The notes beneath the pieces were generated by a model. The model searched no databases. It saw nothing but the letters and a program-made list of their open reading frames with translations, and was not told the origin of the DNA. Shown here one piece after another: positions 55,207 through 64,000 of a stretch of DNA of 64,000 nt (positions are counted from its first letter, which is position 1; the number at the start of each line of letters is the position of its first letter). A program made the position numbers and the translations under genes. The stretch comes from Cellulophaga baltica (GTDB taxonomy: Bacteria; Bacteroidota; Bacteroidia; Flavobacteriales; Flavobacteriaceae): NCBI RefSeq assembly GCF_900102165.1, contig NZ_FNBD01000009.1:98931-162930 (forward strand). Reading direction: 5' to 3'.

Positions 55207-56610
55207 TTATTGTTTTGTATTCGTTTTTCTATAAGCATCCATTCGGTCGGCAGCTTTTCCTTCAAATTCTCTCCGTAATTGCCAAAGAGGTCTTTCTAGG
55301 GTCAGTTCCCAAGAAAATAACTGTTTGTAAAGTTCTTTTACTTTTTCAGGATATTGGCCTGCCAAATCATTGATTTCTGATTCGTCTTCTTTTAAGTTGT
55401 ACAATTCTGCAGGTCTGTCTGGAAAGCGTAGTAGTTTCCAATCCTGATTTCTAATGGCTCCTCTGTTTTCTTTTTTCCAGTAGAGAAAATCGTGTGGACT
55501 TTCTGCGTTTTCTCCTTTTAAATATGGAAAAAGATTTACGCCGTCTAATCCTTCAATCGCAGAACTATTTCCACTAGCTGCGGATAAAAAAGTAGGGAAA
55601 AGATCTAAGGTGCTAATAGGATAGTTGTAATTTTTATTTTTTTGTAATTGTTTGGGCCAAGACATTAAAAAAGGCACTCTAATTCCGCCTTCTAAATGAT
55701 TTGCTTTGGTACCACTTAACGGACTATTGTCAGAATCATTCGCGTCTGATGGGCCGCCATTGTCATTGGTAAAAACAATTAGTGTGTTTTTTGAAAGCCC
55801 TTGTTTGTCCAGTTCTTTTAGGACTGTACCAATAGCACGATCCATGGCCAACGTCATTGCTGCCAATGTTTTCCGTTTTCCTTTTAACTGAGGAAACTGT
55901 TCTAAATCTTCAGCAGTAGCTTCCATAGGAGTATGCACTGCATTAAAAGATAAATAGATAAAAAATGGATTTTCTTTATTTCTGTTGATGAATGAAATAG
56001 CTTCATGAGCCAGTTCATCTGTAAGATACCCTTCATGTTCTAAGAAGTTACCAAACCCTCGTTCTAGTCGGTCTTCGTTTCTGCTTAAAAGATTAGAATC
56101 ATCATAAGGCATATAACTGCGAGCACCACCTCTAAATCCATAGAATTCATCAAAGCCACGTTTTGTGGGATGAAAACGATCTGCATTCCCTTGATGCCAT
56201 TTTCCAAAGAGTGCGGTTTTATAACCTAGATCCTGCAGATAATCGGCAATCGTAATTTGGTCTAAAGGCAAACCCATTTCATCGCCTATGATACCAGAAG
56301 TACTCATATAACCAGGAACATTGTTTTCTTCAAAACCGAATTTTTGTTGGTATTTCCCGGTTAATATTCCGGCTCTGGAAGGGCCGCAAACAGCAGCACT
56401 TACATACGCTTGAGAAAATTTAATACTTTTTTTAGCAAGCTTGTCTAATTCGGGTGTTTTAAATTCTTTGCTTCCTTGAAAGCCAAAATCAGCATAACCC
56501 GCATCATCGGATAAAATAAACACAATATTTGGTTGCTGCTGAGCAGTTAAAAAACTCACCTTAAAAAAGCCTAGCAGAATTATTATTATTTTTATGTACC
56601 GATGATGCAT
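55207..56610 (-). CDS. S1-family sulfatase inside the L-AHG operon
   Basis: This 467-residue exported sulfatase has a signal peptide (to about LTAQ). Metal Asp35/Asp36 (LSDDAGYAD), the maturation motif CGPSR (Cys75), [13 protein letters not shown] and [15 protein letters not shown] are all intact. Similarity to the protein at 25558-26949 suggests the same subfamily. Its place between dehydrogenase genes implies that desulfation is co-induced with L-AHG catabolism. It is the only sulfatase in the 48287-58428 operon and may act on a product released by GH117 or GH2. Confidence 0.86.
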   Translation of the reverse strand: MHHRYIKIIIILLGFFKVSFLTAQQQPNIVFILSDDAGYADFGFQGSKEFKTPELDKLAKKSIKFSQAYVSAAVCGPSRAGILTGKYQQKFGFEENNVPGYMSTSGIIGDEMGLPLDQITIADYLQDLGYKTALFGKWHQGNADRFHPTKRGFDEFYGFRGGARSYMPYDDSNLLSRNEDRLERGFGNFLEHEGYLTDELAHEAISFINRNKENPFFIYLSFNAVHTPMEATAEDLEQFPQLKGKRKTLAAMTLAMDRAIGTVLKELDKQGLSKNTLIVFTNDNGGPSDANDSDNSPLSGTKANHLEGGIRVPFLMSWPKQLQKNKNYNYPISTLDLFPTFLSAASGNSSAIEGLDGVNLFPYLKGENAESPHDFLYWKKENRGAIRNQDWKLLRFPDRPAELYNLKEDESEINDLAGQYPEKVKELYKQLFSWELTLERPLWQLRREFEGKAADRMDAYRKTNTKQ

Positions 56611-56630
56611 TGTATACCTTTTTTTTGAAT

Positions 56631-57401
56631 TTATCTACCCATCCAACCCCCGTCTACAAGGGTAATTGATCCATGCATGTAGTCTGATGCTTTAGAGCAC
56701 AAGAAAACTATAGGTCCTGCAAAATCTTTAGGTTCTCCCCATCTACCTGCTGGTATACGAGATAGAATAGATTTAGAGCGTTCAGGATCATTACGCAATG
56801 CTTCTGTATTGTCTGTAGAAATATATCCTGGGGCAATGCCATTAACATTGACACCCTTGCTAGCCCATTCATTAGCGAATGCCATAATCATTTGGCCAAT
56901 TGCACCTTTACTCGCGGCATATCCAGGTACGGTAATTCCTCCTTGATATGTTAATAATGAAGCCGTAAATACTATTTTTCCAGAGCCACGGGCAATCATA
57001 TCTTTACCTATTTCCCGAGTTAAAATAAATTGCGCGTTCTGGTTTACTTCAATAACTTTATCCCACATATCATCTGGGTGTTCAGCAGCAGGAGTTCTTA
57101 AGATGGTACCTGCATTGTTAACCAAAATATCTATGGTAGGATGGTTTTCTTTTACCTTCGCTATAAAATTATAAAGGGCTTTTCTATCTGAAAAATCGCA
57201 TTGGAAAGCGCTAAACTTACGTCCAAGTGCACTAACTTCTTTCTCTACGGCACTACCACTAGCTTCTAATGATGCCGAGACCCCGATTATATCTGCACCT
57301 GCTTCTGCAAGCGCTAAAGCCATTCCTTTTCCAATTCCTCTTTTACAGCCCGTTACTAGGGCCACTTTGCCTTTTAGGCTAAAACTATCTAATATGCTCA
57401 T
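56631..57401 (-). CDS. KduD-like short-chain dehydrogenase (2,5-diketo-3-deoxy acid reductase)
   Basis: This 256-residue SDR shows the [10 protein letters not shown] nucleotide loop, NNAG, catalytic Ser in FTAS and Tyr-Lys in YAASKG. The motifs [47 protein letters not shown] and [16 protein letters not shown] are those of KduD. KduD interconverts 2,5-diketo-3-deoxygluconate and KDG at carbon 5. Paired with the zinc-type dehydrogenase 10 bases upstream, it could complete an oxidation-reduction inversion of carbon 5, turning 2-keto-3-deoxy-L-galactonate into KDG. It could alternatively serve only as a general ketoacid reductase. Confidence 0.82.
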   Translation of the reverse strand: MSILDSFSLKGKVALVTGCKRGIGKGMALALAEAGADIIGVSASLEASGSAVEKEVSALGRKFSAFQCDFSDRKALYNFIAKVKENHPTIDILVNNAGTILRTPAAEHPDDMWDKVIEVNQNAQFILTREIGKDMIARGSGKIVFTASLLTYQGGITVPGYAASKGAIGQMIMAFANEWASKGVNVNGIAPGYISTDNTEALRNDPERSKSILSRIPAGRWGEPKDFAGPIVFLCSKASDYMHGSITLVDGGWMGR

Positions 57402-57411
57402 TGTTTGTGTG

Positions 57412-58428
57412 TTATAATTGGCAATCCATTAATACTTTTAAGCCGTCAGGATTGTTATCTATGTTTTCAAAAACTTGTTGAATGTTCGTTAAAGGCTGCA
57501 CATCTGTAATCATTTGTTCAAATGGCAATTCATTTGCGGTGATCAGTTCAATGGCTTTTTCATAATCTTCTTTTTCGTATACACGAGCCCCTATTAAGCT
57601 TAGCTCTTTCCAGAAAAATTTAAATAGATCTACTGGTTTTTTCTCTCCATGGATGGCTACCATTAAAATTCTTCCTCGAATACCTGCTACTTCACACATC
57701 ACATCTAAGGCAGGCTGCACACCAGCTACTTCAAAAACCACATCTGCACGTCTGTTTTCTGTCTTACTTTTTACATATTCAACTAAATCTAATTCAAGCG
57801 GACTTACGGCATCAAATCCTAATTCTTTTGCTTTTGCAATACGTTTAGGATTTACTTCAGATATTATTACTTGTGCACCTACTTCTTTAGCGACCATTGC
57901 TACTAATAAGCCAATAGGACCGCCGCCTAAAACTACAGCAGTTTCTCCTTTTACTAAACCACTTCTGCGCACATCATGTGTGGCAACAGATAGGGGTTCT
58001 ATTAAGGCTGCTAATTTCAAATCGGTCTCCGCTTTTAATTTGTGAAGTACAAAGGCAGGAACGTTCCAATACTGCTGCATTGATCCTGGGCTATCTATGC
58101 CAATAAATTTTAATTCTTCACAGATGTGATTAAAACCTTTGTCAGAAGCCTTTACTTTTCTATCATCTAAGGGGCGTACCACTACTTTTTCCCCAACGGA
58201 AAAGCCAGTAACACCTGTGCCTACTGCATCAATAGTACCAGACATCTCATGTCCTATAGTTTGTGGCATAGCAACGCGCTTATCCATCATACCGTGGTAA
58301 ATGTGCACATCAGTGCCACAAACACCTGAATACGCTACTTTAATTCGAACTTCTCCATTGCTAGGTTGTTCAATTTCTTTGTCTATAACTGTAAAGGTTT
58401 TATTGCCTTCGTATATGGTTGCTTTCAT
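57412..58428 (-). CDS. Medium-chain zinc dehydrogenase, 2-keto-3-deoxy-L-galactonate 5-dehydrogenase-like
   Basis: This 338-residue enzyme starts at 58428 (MKATIYEGNK); the extra N-terminal residues of a longer frame overlap the promoter. Catalytic zinc residues GVCGTD and GHE and the nucleotide motif LGGGPIGLL are present. The four-cysteine structural zinc loop is absent: RPLDDRKVKASDKGFNHIC has only one Cys. The enzyme probably oxidises carbon 5 of 2-keto-3-deoxy-L-galactonate, leaving the KduD-like protein to reduce it with opposite stereochemistry. It is the first gene of the eight-gene L-AHG operon and lies directly behind the inverted-repeat operator. Confidence 0.78.
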   Translation of the reverse strand: MKATIYEGNKTFTVIDKEIEQPSNGEVRIKVAYSGVCGTDVHIYHGMMDKRVAMPQTIGHEMSGTIDAVGTGVTGFSVGEKVVVRPLDDRKVKASDKGFNHICEELKFIGIDSPGSMQQYWNVPAFVLHKLKAETDLKLAALIEPLSVATHDVRRSGLVKGETAVVLGGGPIGLLVAMVAKEVGAQVIISEVNPKRIAKAKELGFDAVSPLELDLVEYVKSKTENRRADVVFEVAGVQPALDVMCEVAGIRGRILMVAIHGEKKPVDLFKFFWKELSLIGARVYEKEDYEKAIELITANELPFEQMITDVQPLTNIQQVFENIDNNPDGLKVLMDCQL

Positions 58429-58436
58429 TAAATTTA

Positions 58437-58474
58437 TTGTTTCAAATAATAAACTAGTTTCACATTTGAAACAA
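58437..58474. promoter_or_regulatory. Putative IclR operator: 11-base inverted repeat
   Basis: Arms TTGTTTCAAAT (58437-58447) and ATTTGAAACAA (58464-58474) are perfect complements with 16 bases between. They resemble KdgR-type boxes. One arm overlaps the -7 element of the L-AHG operon promoter; the other lies between the start of transcription and the ATG. The same ATTTGAAA core occurs in front of the IclR gene. Confidence 0.65.
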
Positions 58475-58500
58475 ATATACAATTATTTATAAAACAACAA
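58472..58500 (-). promoter_or_regulatory. Promoter of the L-AHG operon (TTG-N18-TATATTTG)
   Basis: On the minus strand, TTG (58500-58498), an 18-base spacer and TATATTTG (58479-58472) fit the Bacteroidota consensus TTTG...TAnnTTTG. The predicted start of transcription is near 58465, about 37 bases before the ATG at 58428. Confidence 0.6.
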
Positions 58501-58646
58501 GCGTTTAAAAATGCATAGATCGTAGCTAAATTGTTAAAATTTAGGATGATGTTGTCAGGCCTTTTAAAATAGCTTTAAGATAAAACTGATTTAAAAAGAT
58601 TAGATTTTGAAAATAAGAGCCAATAAGTTTGGCTTAAGAAGTTTGC

Positions 58647-59438
58647 TTATTGAGAGATATAGCCCAATTTGGTAGAGATATCTAAAGCATATTGCGCTAT
58701 GATTTTTCCTTTCGAATCAAATTCTTCATGGGGTAATCTACCATGAGGAGCGGTTATCCAAAGTGCAGCAACAGGGTAACCAGATTCATTATATATCGGG
58801 GCTCCAATACAATGAATACCTTGAATGTCCTCGCCATTATCAATAGCGTAGCCTTTTTGTTTTACATCAAGTAAGGTTTTTTTAAACTCCTTTTTTGAGG
58901 TAATCGTGTTTTTGGTAAATTTTGTAAGCGTTATTTTCTTGAGAATATCATCACAATCTTCTTGAGGCATGTTGGCTAGTATAGATTTTCCACCAACAGA
59001 ACTATGTAGACTAAATTGGGTGCCTTGTTCTACAAATAATTTTACAGGATAAGAGGAAGAGACTTGTTCTAGAATTGTTCCTTTATCGCCTAAAAGTATA
59101 CCTAGCATTACAGATTCTTTTAATTCATCTCTCAGGGCGCGCATTACATCAATAGACATTTCAACGATGCTTTGTTCTGTCATTGCAGAAATACCTAAGG
59201 TGAGCATTTTCCGAGAAAGGGTAATTTTTTTTGTGGTCTCGTTTTTCTGAAGGTAATTTTTAAAGATAAGCGTGCTTACCACTCTAAATGCAGATGTTTT
59301 GGTAAGCGCTAAGGTTTCTGTAATCTCCGCTAAGGTTAATCCGTTTTTTTTAGTGGCTAATAATTCGATGACGAGTAACCCTCGTTCTAAATTAGGAACA
59401 TTGTATTCAGATTTTAAATCGGTCTTAGGCTTATTCAT
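58647..59438 (-). CDS. IclR-family transcriptional regulator
   Basis: This protein of 263 residues starts at 59438 (MNKPKTD). The N-terminal winged helix is at about 15-80 (LTLAEITETLALTKTSAFRVVSTLI), followed by the IclR effector domain with GTILEQV, FSLHSSVGGKSILA, GYAIDNGEDIQGIHCIGAPIYN and PVAALWI. KdgR, an IclR-family repressor, senses KDG, the predicted end product of both L-sugar routes in this window. It is transcribed in the same direction as the L-AHG operon. Its own promoter and the operon promoter share an ATTTGAAA element, so it likely represses both. Confidence 0.88.
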   Translation of the reverse strand: MNKPKTDLKSEYNVPNLERGLLVIELLATKKNGLTLAEITETLALTKTSAFRVVSTLIFKNYLQKNETTKKITLSRKMLTLGISAMTEQSIVEMSIDVMRALRDELKESVMLGILLGDKGTILEQVSSSYPVKLFVEQGTQFSLHSSVGGKSILANMPQEDCDDILKKITLTKFTKNTITSKKEFKKTLLDVKQKGYAIDNGEDIQGIHCIGAPIYNESGYPVAALWITAPHGRLPHEEFDSKGKIIAQYALDISTKLGYISQ

Positions 59439-59446
59439 CGAGAAAC

Positions 59447-59485
59447 ATTTGAAATACAAAATTACTATTATTTAGCTAATTACAA
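59447..59485 (-). promoter_or_regulatory. Promoter and putative autoregulatory site of the IclR gene
   Basis: On the minus strand, TTG (59485-59483), an 18-base spacer and TAATTTTG (59464-59457) form a consensus promoter. ATTTGAAATACAA (plus strand, 59447-59459) overlaps the -7 box in the same arrangement as at the L-AHG operon promoter. The predicted transcript start is about 12 bases before the ATG at 59438. Confidence 0.6.
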
Positions 59486-59489
59486 GGCG

Positions 59490-59528
59490 TCAAAAAAAAA
59501 GAGGAACACTGTTAAATTTGTTCCTCTT
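59490..59528 (-). terminator. Intrinsic terminator of the GH2-GH117 unit
   Basis: Arms AAGAGGAACA and TGTTCCTCTT pair perfectly. On the minus strand they are followed by a run of nine or more Ts. It lies 20 bases beyond the GH117 stop and insulates the IclR gene from read-through. Confidence 0.85.
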
Positions 59529-59547
59529 GATTTACTAATGCTTGAAG

Positions 59548-60774
59548 CTATTTAGATTTCTCTCCTTTTGCTGCATGCGTAGTTTTTCTAGCAGAGGTAA
59601 AGCTCATGATGCTTTGGTAATCACTATTGTTATAAATATGCGATAATCCCCATCGTAAGATTTCTGTAGGTTCTTTTTCGTTATCTGCCGTTCTATTTAA
59701 GCCTATGGCATGTGCAGAAACACCAGGAATGACTGACATGATTTCAAAATTAACACCGTCTGGCGCCCATTGTATCGTGTTTTTCTCAGGACCGTCTGTT
59801 GTAATTAAGGCTGCAATTCCATCATTATAAGGCCATACACAAATTTCATGACCACTGTTGCTAATAGGATTGTAAGGCGATTTTACGTAAGGTCCTAATG
59901 GGTTATCTGCAATAGCGACTCCATGGCGAATTTGTCTTCCTCCGAAAGTAATCTTTTCTCCCATTTGCTCTCCTTTATAGTATAAATAGAATTTTCCTTT
60001 GTAAGGAATAATACAAGGGTCATGTACTTTATGACTATCAAAATCTCCTTTTTTCTCTACTAAGAATCTATTTTGTTCTTCCCCTTTCCAAATGCCATTA
60101 TCTGCCGGACTTAAAATAGGTTCCTCGCTTTTTATCCAAGGACCGTTTGGCGATTCTGACCACGCTAAGCCAACTTGATTTTTAACTCGTACATTGTAAG
60201 GCGATTTTACGGTTTGATAGCATAAGTAATATTTGTTCTCATACTTCATGATTTCTACAGTAAATACAGAACGGTCATCATAAGCACCTTTTTCTCCTCT
60301 AGGAACTGCTAACCCTTCTTCTTTCCAAGTTTCTCCGTCTTCAGAGGTGGCATACCAGATATCACAACGATCCCAAGGAAAAACCTTGTCGTTTTCTATA
60401 TCCCCAGCAAAACCTTGAGAAGGTCCTATACTCTTACTATACCAAACATAAAATTTTCCGTTTTCTTTAATTACGGCACTAGGATCTCTTCTAACCACAC
60501 CTTCTTCATAGGCTAAATCTCCTTTTAAAGGTTGAAGGTTGGAGAATTCTACAAACCATTCGTTACCCAAACCTTCGGGCCATTGCAAAGCTCGTTTAGA
60601 CGCGGCACTTAGTGAATCTTTATTGGTGATACCTAATTCGTCCATTTGTGCATTAGTGATGGTTGTTTTTTGTTCTTCCATACCTGTTTCTTTTTCAGAG
60701 TTTTTAGATTCATCACATGCTGTGAATGCTAAGATACACGCTAGTGCTACTAATTTTATATTGTTTTTTTTCAT
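59548..60774 (-). CDS. GH117 alpha-1,3-(3,6-anhydro)-L-galactosidase lipoprotein
   Basis: This 408-residue protein has a lipobox (FTAC, Cys20). The five-bladed propeller shows [63 protein letters not shown] and [19 protein letters not shown]. These agree with the characterised neoagarobiose hydrolases, including the acidic residue of DDRSV that is missing in the paralogue at 4460-5710. It removes 3,6-anhydro-L-galactose from the non-reducing ends of neoagaro-oligosaccharides and so feeds the operon at 48287-58428. The GH2 gene upstream is 7 bases away, giving an obvious alternating exo-degradation pair. Confidence 0.88.
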   Translation of the reverse strand: MKKNNIKLVALACILAFTACDESKNSEKETGMEEQKTTITNAQMDELGITNKDSLSAASKRALQWPEGLGNEWFVEFSNLQPLKGDLAYEEGVVRRDPSAVIKENGKFYVWYSKSIGPSQGFAGDIENDKVFPWDRCDIWYATSEDGETWKEEGLAVPRGEKGAYDDRSVFTVEIMKYENKYYLCYQTVKSPYNVRVKNQVGLAWSESPNGPWIKSEEPILSPADNGIWKGEEQNRFLVEKKGDFDSHKVHDPCIIPYKGKFYLYYKGEQMGEKITFGGRQIRHGVAIADNPLGPYVKSPYNPISNSGHEICVWPYNDGIAALITTDGPEKNTIQWAPDGVNFEIMSVIPGVSAHAIGLNRTADNEKEPTEILRWGLSHIYNNSDYQSIMSFTSARKTTHAAKGEKSK

Positions 60775-60781
60775 TTTGCTA

Positions 60782-63304
60782 TTAGTTATTTGGTTGAACT
60801 GTAATTTCTATTTCGGTACTCTTAAGTGTGGATGAACTTGCTTTAATTAGAATGGGAACTGTGCTATTTTTTATAGATTGAATAATTAATAAAGCGCGGC
60901 CTTTATCTGTAGTGATTTCTTCGCTTTTAAAATCTTGAATGTTCGTGATAGCGCCATTATCTACTCCTAATACTTTAGCGCCACCACTAACACTAAAGTT
61001 TATTTTTTGATTTTCAGTTTTAATAGCGTTTCCGTTTTTATCTGTAATTTGTAGGATGATATGGGCAGTATCATATCCATTAGCTTTTAATTGTTTCTTA
61101 TCAGTAGACAATGTTAGTGCTTCAGGATTGCTTGTTGTTTTTAAAAACGTTTCAACTTTTTGCCCATCTTTTAGGCCAACAGCTTTTAATGATCCTTTTT
61201 GAAAAAGTACTCCCCATTTATAGATGTGATCTTCAAATTCAGTTAACTTTTTTATTCCTAAAGATTGCTCATTTAAAAAGAGTTCTACCTCCTCACAATT
61301 AGAATAGATTTCCACAATGGTGGCTTGACCATCTTCATAGTTCCAATGCTCATTTACATCTTGCCATACCCAAAGTGCATTTTTCCATGCACCTTCTTTC
61401 TTTTCTATAGGATTTGCGTTATGGGAAGATTTGTAGTTCGATTTTTCTTCTGTTTGTGTCGCAATGTATATAGAGGGGGCATCATTCCATAAAGACTTAA
61501 ACATATAGTAAGAAGGTTTCTCAAAGCCTGCAACATCTAAGAGTCCGCTTGGTGTTCCTTTTTTAGGCCATCCACCATTAGATTCCCCTAAATAGTCAAT
61601 TCCAGTCCATAAAAAGGTGCCTGAAATAAACGGCCGGTCTAATACTGCTTTCCATTCATGCCATTGTCCTAAATTTTCAGTTCCCATGATAGGCTTGTTA
61701 GGATAATTCTCATGGCCGTAATCATAAATAACCCTACGATAGCTAAAACCAATAATATCTAACGCATCGGCATAACCAGATTCATAACTAGAAGAAGGTA
61801 AAATACAATTAGCAATAACATAGCGCGTAGTATCTAATTCTTTGGTCCATTTTGCTAATTTTTGTGCAGTAGCGCCAATATCATACTTCTCTTTAGGAAG
61901 AGTTTTTATTTTTTCTTTTATTTCATCAATATTGTTAGGAGGTACAGACCAAAAATAGTTTCCACTCCAATCCATATTATTAAAGAAACCCGTAGCTTCT
62001 GCATTTCTAGGGTAGGTCCATTCTATTTCATTACCTATACTCCATTGAAAGATAGAGGGATGATTTCGGTGCGAAAGGATTGTATTTTTTAAATCTGTTT
62101 CGGCCCATTCCTGAAAATGCTCAGCATTACCTCGCGTAATGTAATCCACACTACGCTCATTCATATTTTTTCGTTTATCCTTTGGATTGTCCCATTCGTC
62201 AAAGAATTCATCTTGAACCAAAAAGCCCATTTCATCACATAGATCTAAGAATTCATTAGAGGCAGGGTTATGAGAAATTCTTATGGCATTGCAACCTGCT
62301 TCTTTTAATTTTTCTAAGCGCCTTCTCCATACATCTTTTGGTACTGCAGCACCTACCAAGCCGCCATCATGGTGCAAACAAACTCCTTTTATTTTTCTGT
62401 TTTTACCGTTTAAATAAAACCCGGTACTTGCATCAAATTTTATACTTCGTATGCCAAATACCGTTTCTTCTGTATCTATAATTTCACCATTTTCTATCAC
62501 TTTAGTAATGGCTGTATATAGATGAGGTTGGTCTACATCCCATAACATGGGTTGTTCTATAGTTAGCACAGCAGTATTTTTTTTAATGCTTGATTTTCCG
62601 ACATCCAGAGTGGAAGTTATGCTGCCAACTTTAGTTAGATTGGCATCTATTATTTCAGTAGTAACGGTTATATTTTTTGCTTCCTCGTAGTTGTTTTTAA
62701 TACTAGTATCAATCCGTATGGTGGCAGATTCTTTAGTAGCCTTAGGGGTCGTAATAAAGGTTCCCCAGACCGATATATGTAATTTATTTTTGGTAATTAA
62801 ATTTACATTCCTGTAAATTCCAGATCCTGTATACCATCTACTATCAGCATATCTTGTGCGATCTACGGTAACATTTACCGTATTTGTTTCATTATTTAAT
62901 TTGTTGGTGATGTCATAATAAAAAGGAGCATAGCCATAAGGGTGCTTTCCTAGCTCCTGATTGTTTAAATGTACGGTGGCATTATTGTATACCCCGTCAA
63001 AAATAAGATAGGCCACTTGGTTGTCATTTAGATTCAGAGTAAAATCTTTTTTATAATGCCCAATACCTCCTAAAAAATACCCTGTAGCGCCTTCTCCTTT
63101 TATGGAGTCTAATGGAGTTTCAATGCTCCAATCATGGGGTAAATTAATTTTTCTCCAATCTGTATCATAGGTATTGGATACAGAATCTTCTAGTTTAAAT
63201 TGCCAATCAAAATTAAAATCTGTTGTAAGATTTTGAGACATTTTACTTTGACAGCTTGTGACTAAAATTGAAATAAAGGCAAGAATAGTGATGATATATT
63301 TCAT
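60782..63304 (-). CDS. GH2-family beta-galactosidase-like lipoprotein
   Basis: This 840-residue protein has a lipobox (VTSC, Cys18), then the jelly-roll, immunoglobulin-like and TIM-barrel domains of GH2 and C-terminal beta-sandwiches. The acid/base is Glu426 (WSIGNE) and the nucleophile is Glu543 (MGTENLGQW). The 117-residue distance between them is longer than in the two other canonical GH2 proteins (76) because of an inserted segment. Paired with GH117, it should remove the beta-linked galactose that is exposed each time 3,6-anhydro-L-galactose is cut off. It is the first gene of a two-gene unit. Confidence 0.84.
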   Translation of the reverse strand: MKYIITILAFISILVTSCQSKMSQNLTTDFNFDWQFKLEDSVSNTYDTDWRKINLPHDWSIETPLDSIKGEGATGYFLGGIGHYKKDFTLNLNDNQVAYLIFDGVYNNATVHLNNQELGKHPYGYAPFYYDITNKLNNETNTVNVTVDRTRYADSRWYTGSGIYRNVNLITKNKLHISVWGTFITTPKATKESATIRIDTSIKNNYEEAKNITVTTEIIDANLTKVGSITSTLDVGKSSIKKNTAVLTIEQPMLWDVDQPHLYTAITKVIENGEIIDTEETVFGIRSIKFDASTGFYLNGKNRKIKGVCLHHDGGLVGAAVPKDVWRRRLEKLKEAGCNAIRISHNPASNEFLDLCDEMGFLVQDEFFDEWDNPKDKRKNMNERSVDYITRGNAEHFQEWAETDLKNTILSHRNHPSIFQWSIGNEIEWTYPRNAEATGFFNNMDWSGNYFWSVPPNNIDEIKEKIKTLPKEKYDIGATAQKLAKWTKELDTTRYVIANCILPSSSYESGYADALDIIGFSYRRVIYDYGHENYPNKPIMGTENLGQWHEWKAVLDRPFISGTFLWTGIDYLGESNGGWPKKGTPSGLLDVAGFEKPSYYMFKSLWNDAPSIYIATQTEEKSNYKSSHNANPIEKKEGAWKNALWVWQDVNEHWNYEDGQATIVEIYSNCEEVELFLNEQSLGIKKLTEFEDHIYKWGVLFQKGSLKAVGLKDGQKVETFLKTTSNPEALTLSTDKKQLKANGYDTAHIILQITDKNGNAIKTENQKINFSVSGGAKVLGVDNGAITNIQDFKSEEITTDKGRALLIIQSIKNSTVPILIKASSSTLKSTEIEITVQPNN

Positions 63305-63675
63305 AAGGGTGATATGCTTTATTACTAGCTATTTTTTAACTGATTTTTATTTTTATAAAACGTTATCCAACTAAACATGAACTTTTAAACTGTGCTACAC
63401 TATTGTTACTTTTATAGTTTTAAATCTGATTTTTGCTTTAGTAGTACCTCTTTACTTTATAAGTAATGTTTTGTGCTATATTTCTGTTGGATAGTGCTAT
63501 TTGATAATATTGGGCATCAAAAATTTATAATATCATAAAAAATACCAACAAACGATGTCTCATTGATAATCACGCAAATATCAAGTTATTAAAGGATTTA
63601 AAGATATCATCTAACTAGACAAAAACTCAACAGACATTAATTTGTGCTAGTTTTAAAAACATTTGAACTAGACAT
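63305..63675. other. Intergenic region without a recognisable gene
   Basis: This stretch of about 370 AT-rich bases lies between the GH2 start and the IS end. It should contain the promoter of the GH2-GH117 unit, but I found no perfect TAnnTTTG box on the minus strand. No RNA gene or repeat stands out. Confidence 0.5.
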
Positions 63676-63703
63676 TGTGTAGACTTCCCCTTCTTAGGAC
63701 ACC
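63676..63703. mobile_element. Probable terminal end of an IS3-family element
   Basis: TGTGTAGACTTCCCC and the following TTAGGACACC lie at the 3' end of the transposase gene and look like an IS3-family terminal inverted repeat (TG at the outer edge). The partner repeat is outside the window, so the boundary is approximate. Confidence 0.5.
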
Positions 63704-64000
63704 TCTAATTTCGATAAATAATTATTATTTAGGTCAGATTTGATGAAGAATTTAAATTCTTCATCAAATCTGGGCATGAATTCTTTAGGTGATATATTAC
63801 CTAAAGATTTATGCGGGTGATTAAAATTATAGTCTTCTCTCCAGTTGTCGCTTATTTTTTGAAGTTGATAAATGTCATTGAAATAATAGGCATCTAATAT
63901 ATCCTCCCTAAAGAAACGGTTAAATCGTTCTATATATCCATTTTGCATTGGCTTTCCCGGTTGTGTATATTTAATTTCTATAAAGTTCTTTTTACACCAG
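63694..64000 (-). CDS. IS3-family transposase OrfB, C-terminal part (5' end outside window)
   Basis: The frame is open to the window edge. Visible residues include IKYTQPGKPMQNGYIERFNRFFREDILDAYYF and the ending with HKSLGNISPKEF, the integrase-core C-terminus (third catalytic acid in the NGYIERFN region) of IS3-family OrfB. It catalyses transposition by a copy-out/paste-in route. Upstream catalytic residues and OrfA lie beyond 64000, so intactness is unknown. It marks the right border of the island as visible here. Confidence 0.85.
   Translation of the reverse strand, partial: WCKKNFIEIKYTQPGKPMQNGYIERFNRFFREDILDAYYFNDIYQLQKISDNWREDYNFNHPHKSLGNISPKEFMPRFDEEFKFFIKSDLNNNYLSKLEVS

Noticed and set aside
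57653..58045. 130-codon open frame antisense to the zinc dehydrogenase gene
   Set aside because: It is a shadow frame over a conserved dehydrogenase; Ser/Thr/Pro-rich with no motif.
58615..58646. Possible terminator after the IclR gene (AGCC...GGCT)
   Set aside because: The stem is only about five base pairs without a clear T-run, so it was not listed.
1..63304. Carrageenan (3,6-anhydro-D-galactose) as the target
   Set aside because: GH117, the agarase-like GH16 and a cycloisomerase resembling the L-series enzyme point to L-AHG. No kappa- or iota-carrageenase or GH127/GH129-type gene was recognised.
1..64000. CRISPR arrays, tRNA or rRNA genes
   Set aside because: I saw no regularly spaced repeats and no recognisable RNA gene in the intergenic regions.

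Overview
The window is AT-rich and has every mark of a marine Bacteroidota (Flavobacteriia) genome: S1 sulfatases and CAZymes with signal peptides or lipoboxes, a hybrid two-component regulator (HTCS), promoters of the TTG-N18-TAnnTTTG type, and tightly packed same-strand gene runs. It is a polysaccharide-utilisation and catabolic island for sulfated red-algal galactans of the agar/porphyran type. No SusC/SusD pair lies inside the window. I infer agar/porphyran rather than carrageenan from the combination of a canonical GH117 (3,6-anhydro-L-galactosidase), an agarase-like and two porphyranase-like GH16 enzymes, a 3,6-anhydro-L-galactonate cycloisomerase and an L-galactonate dehydrogenase-like enzyme.

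Layout. 1-1389 (+): 3' part of a GH29 exo-enzyme. 1479-12563 (-): eight-gene run of sulfatase, GH28, sulfatase, GH16, GH28, GH117-like, sulfatase, SGNH hydrolase. 12564-13701: rearrangement scar with a LacI-family remnant and a decapitated sulfatase back to back. 13735-17137 (-): GH16 and GH2. 17358-23736 (-): GH2 without the usual acid/base Glu, a sulfatase and a frameshifted sulfatase. 23961-30975 (-): sulfatase, GH2, sulfatase, sulfatase. 31140-35423 (-): HTCS. 35737-47122 (+): ten catabolic and transport genes. 47271-48221 (+): agarase-like GH16. 48287-58428 (-): eight-gene 3,6-anhydro-L-galactose operon. 58647-59438 (-): IclR-family regulator. 59548-63304 (-): GH2 and GH117. 63676-64000: end of an IS3-family element.

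How the genes fit together. Exported GH16 enzymes cut the chain; sulfatases, GH29, GH117 and GH2 enzymes trim oligosaccharides to galactose, L-galactose and 3,6-anhydro-L-galactose (L-AHG). Two cytoplasmic routes are encoded. The minus operon has an aldehyde dehydrogenase, a cycloisomerase, a zinc-type dehydrogenase and a KduD-like reductase, a set that would take L-AHG to 2-keto-3-deoxygluconate (KDG). The plus operon has a FucP-type permease, mutarotase, sugar dehydrogenase, lactonase, LgoD-like L-galactonate dehydrogenase, UxaB and UxaA. That is a complete set for L-galactose to L-galactonate to tagaturonate to altronate to KDG. Both L-sugars of porphyran would therefore converge on KDG; KDG kinase and KDPG aldolase are not in the window. 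The L-AHG operon and the IclR gene have matching promoters overlapped by the same ATTTGAAA element, which suggests KdgR-like control. Functions are read from sequence only and none was tested.
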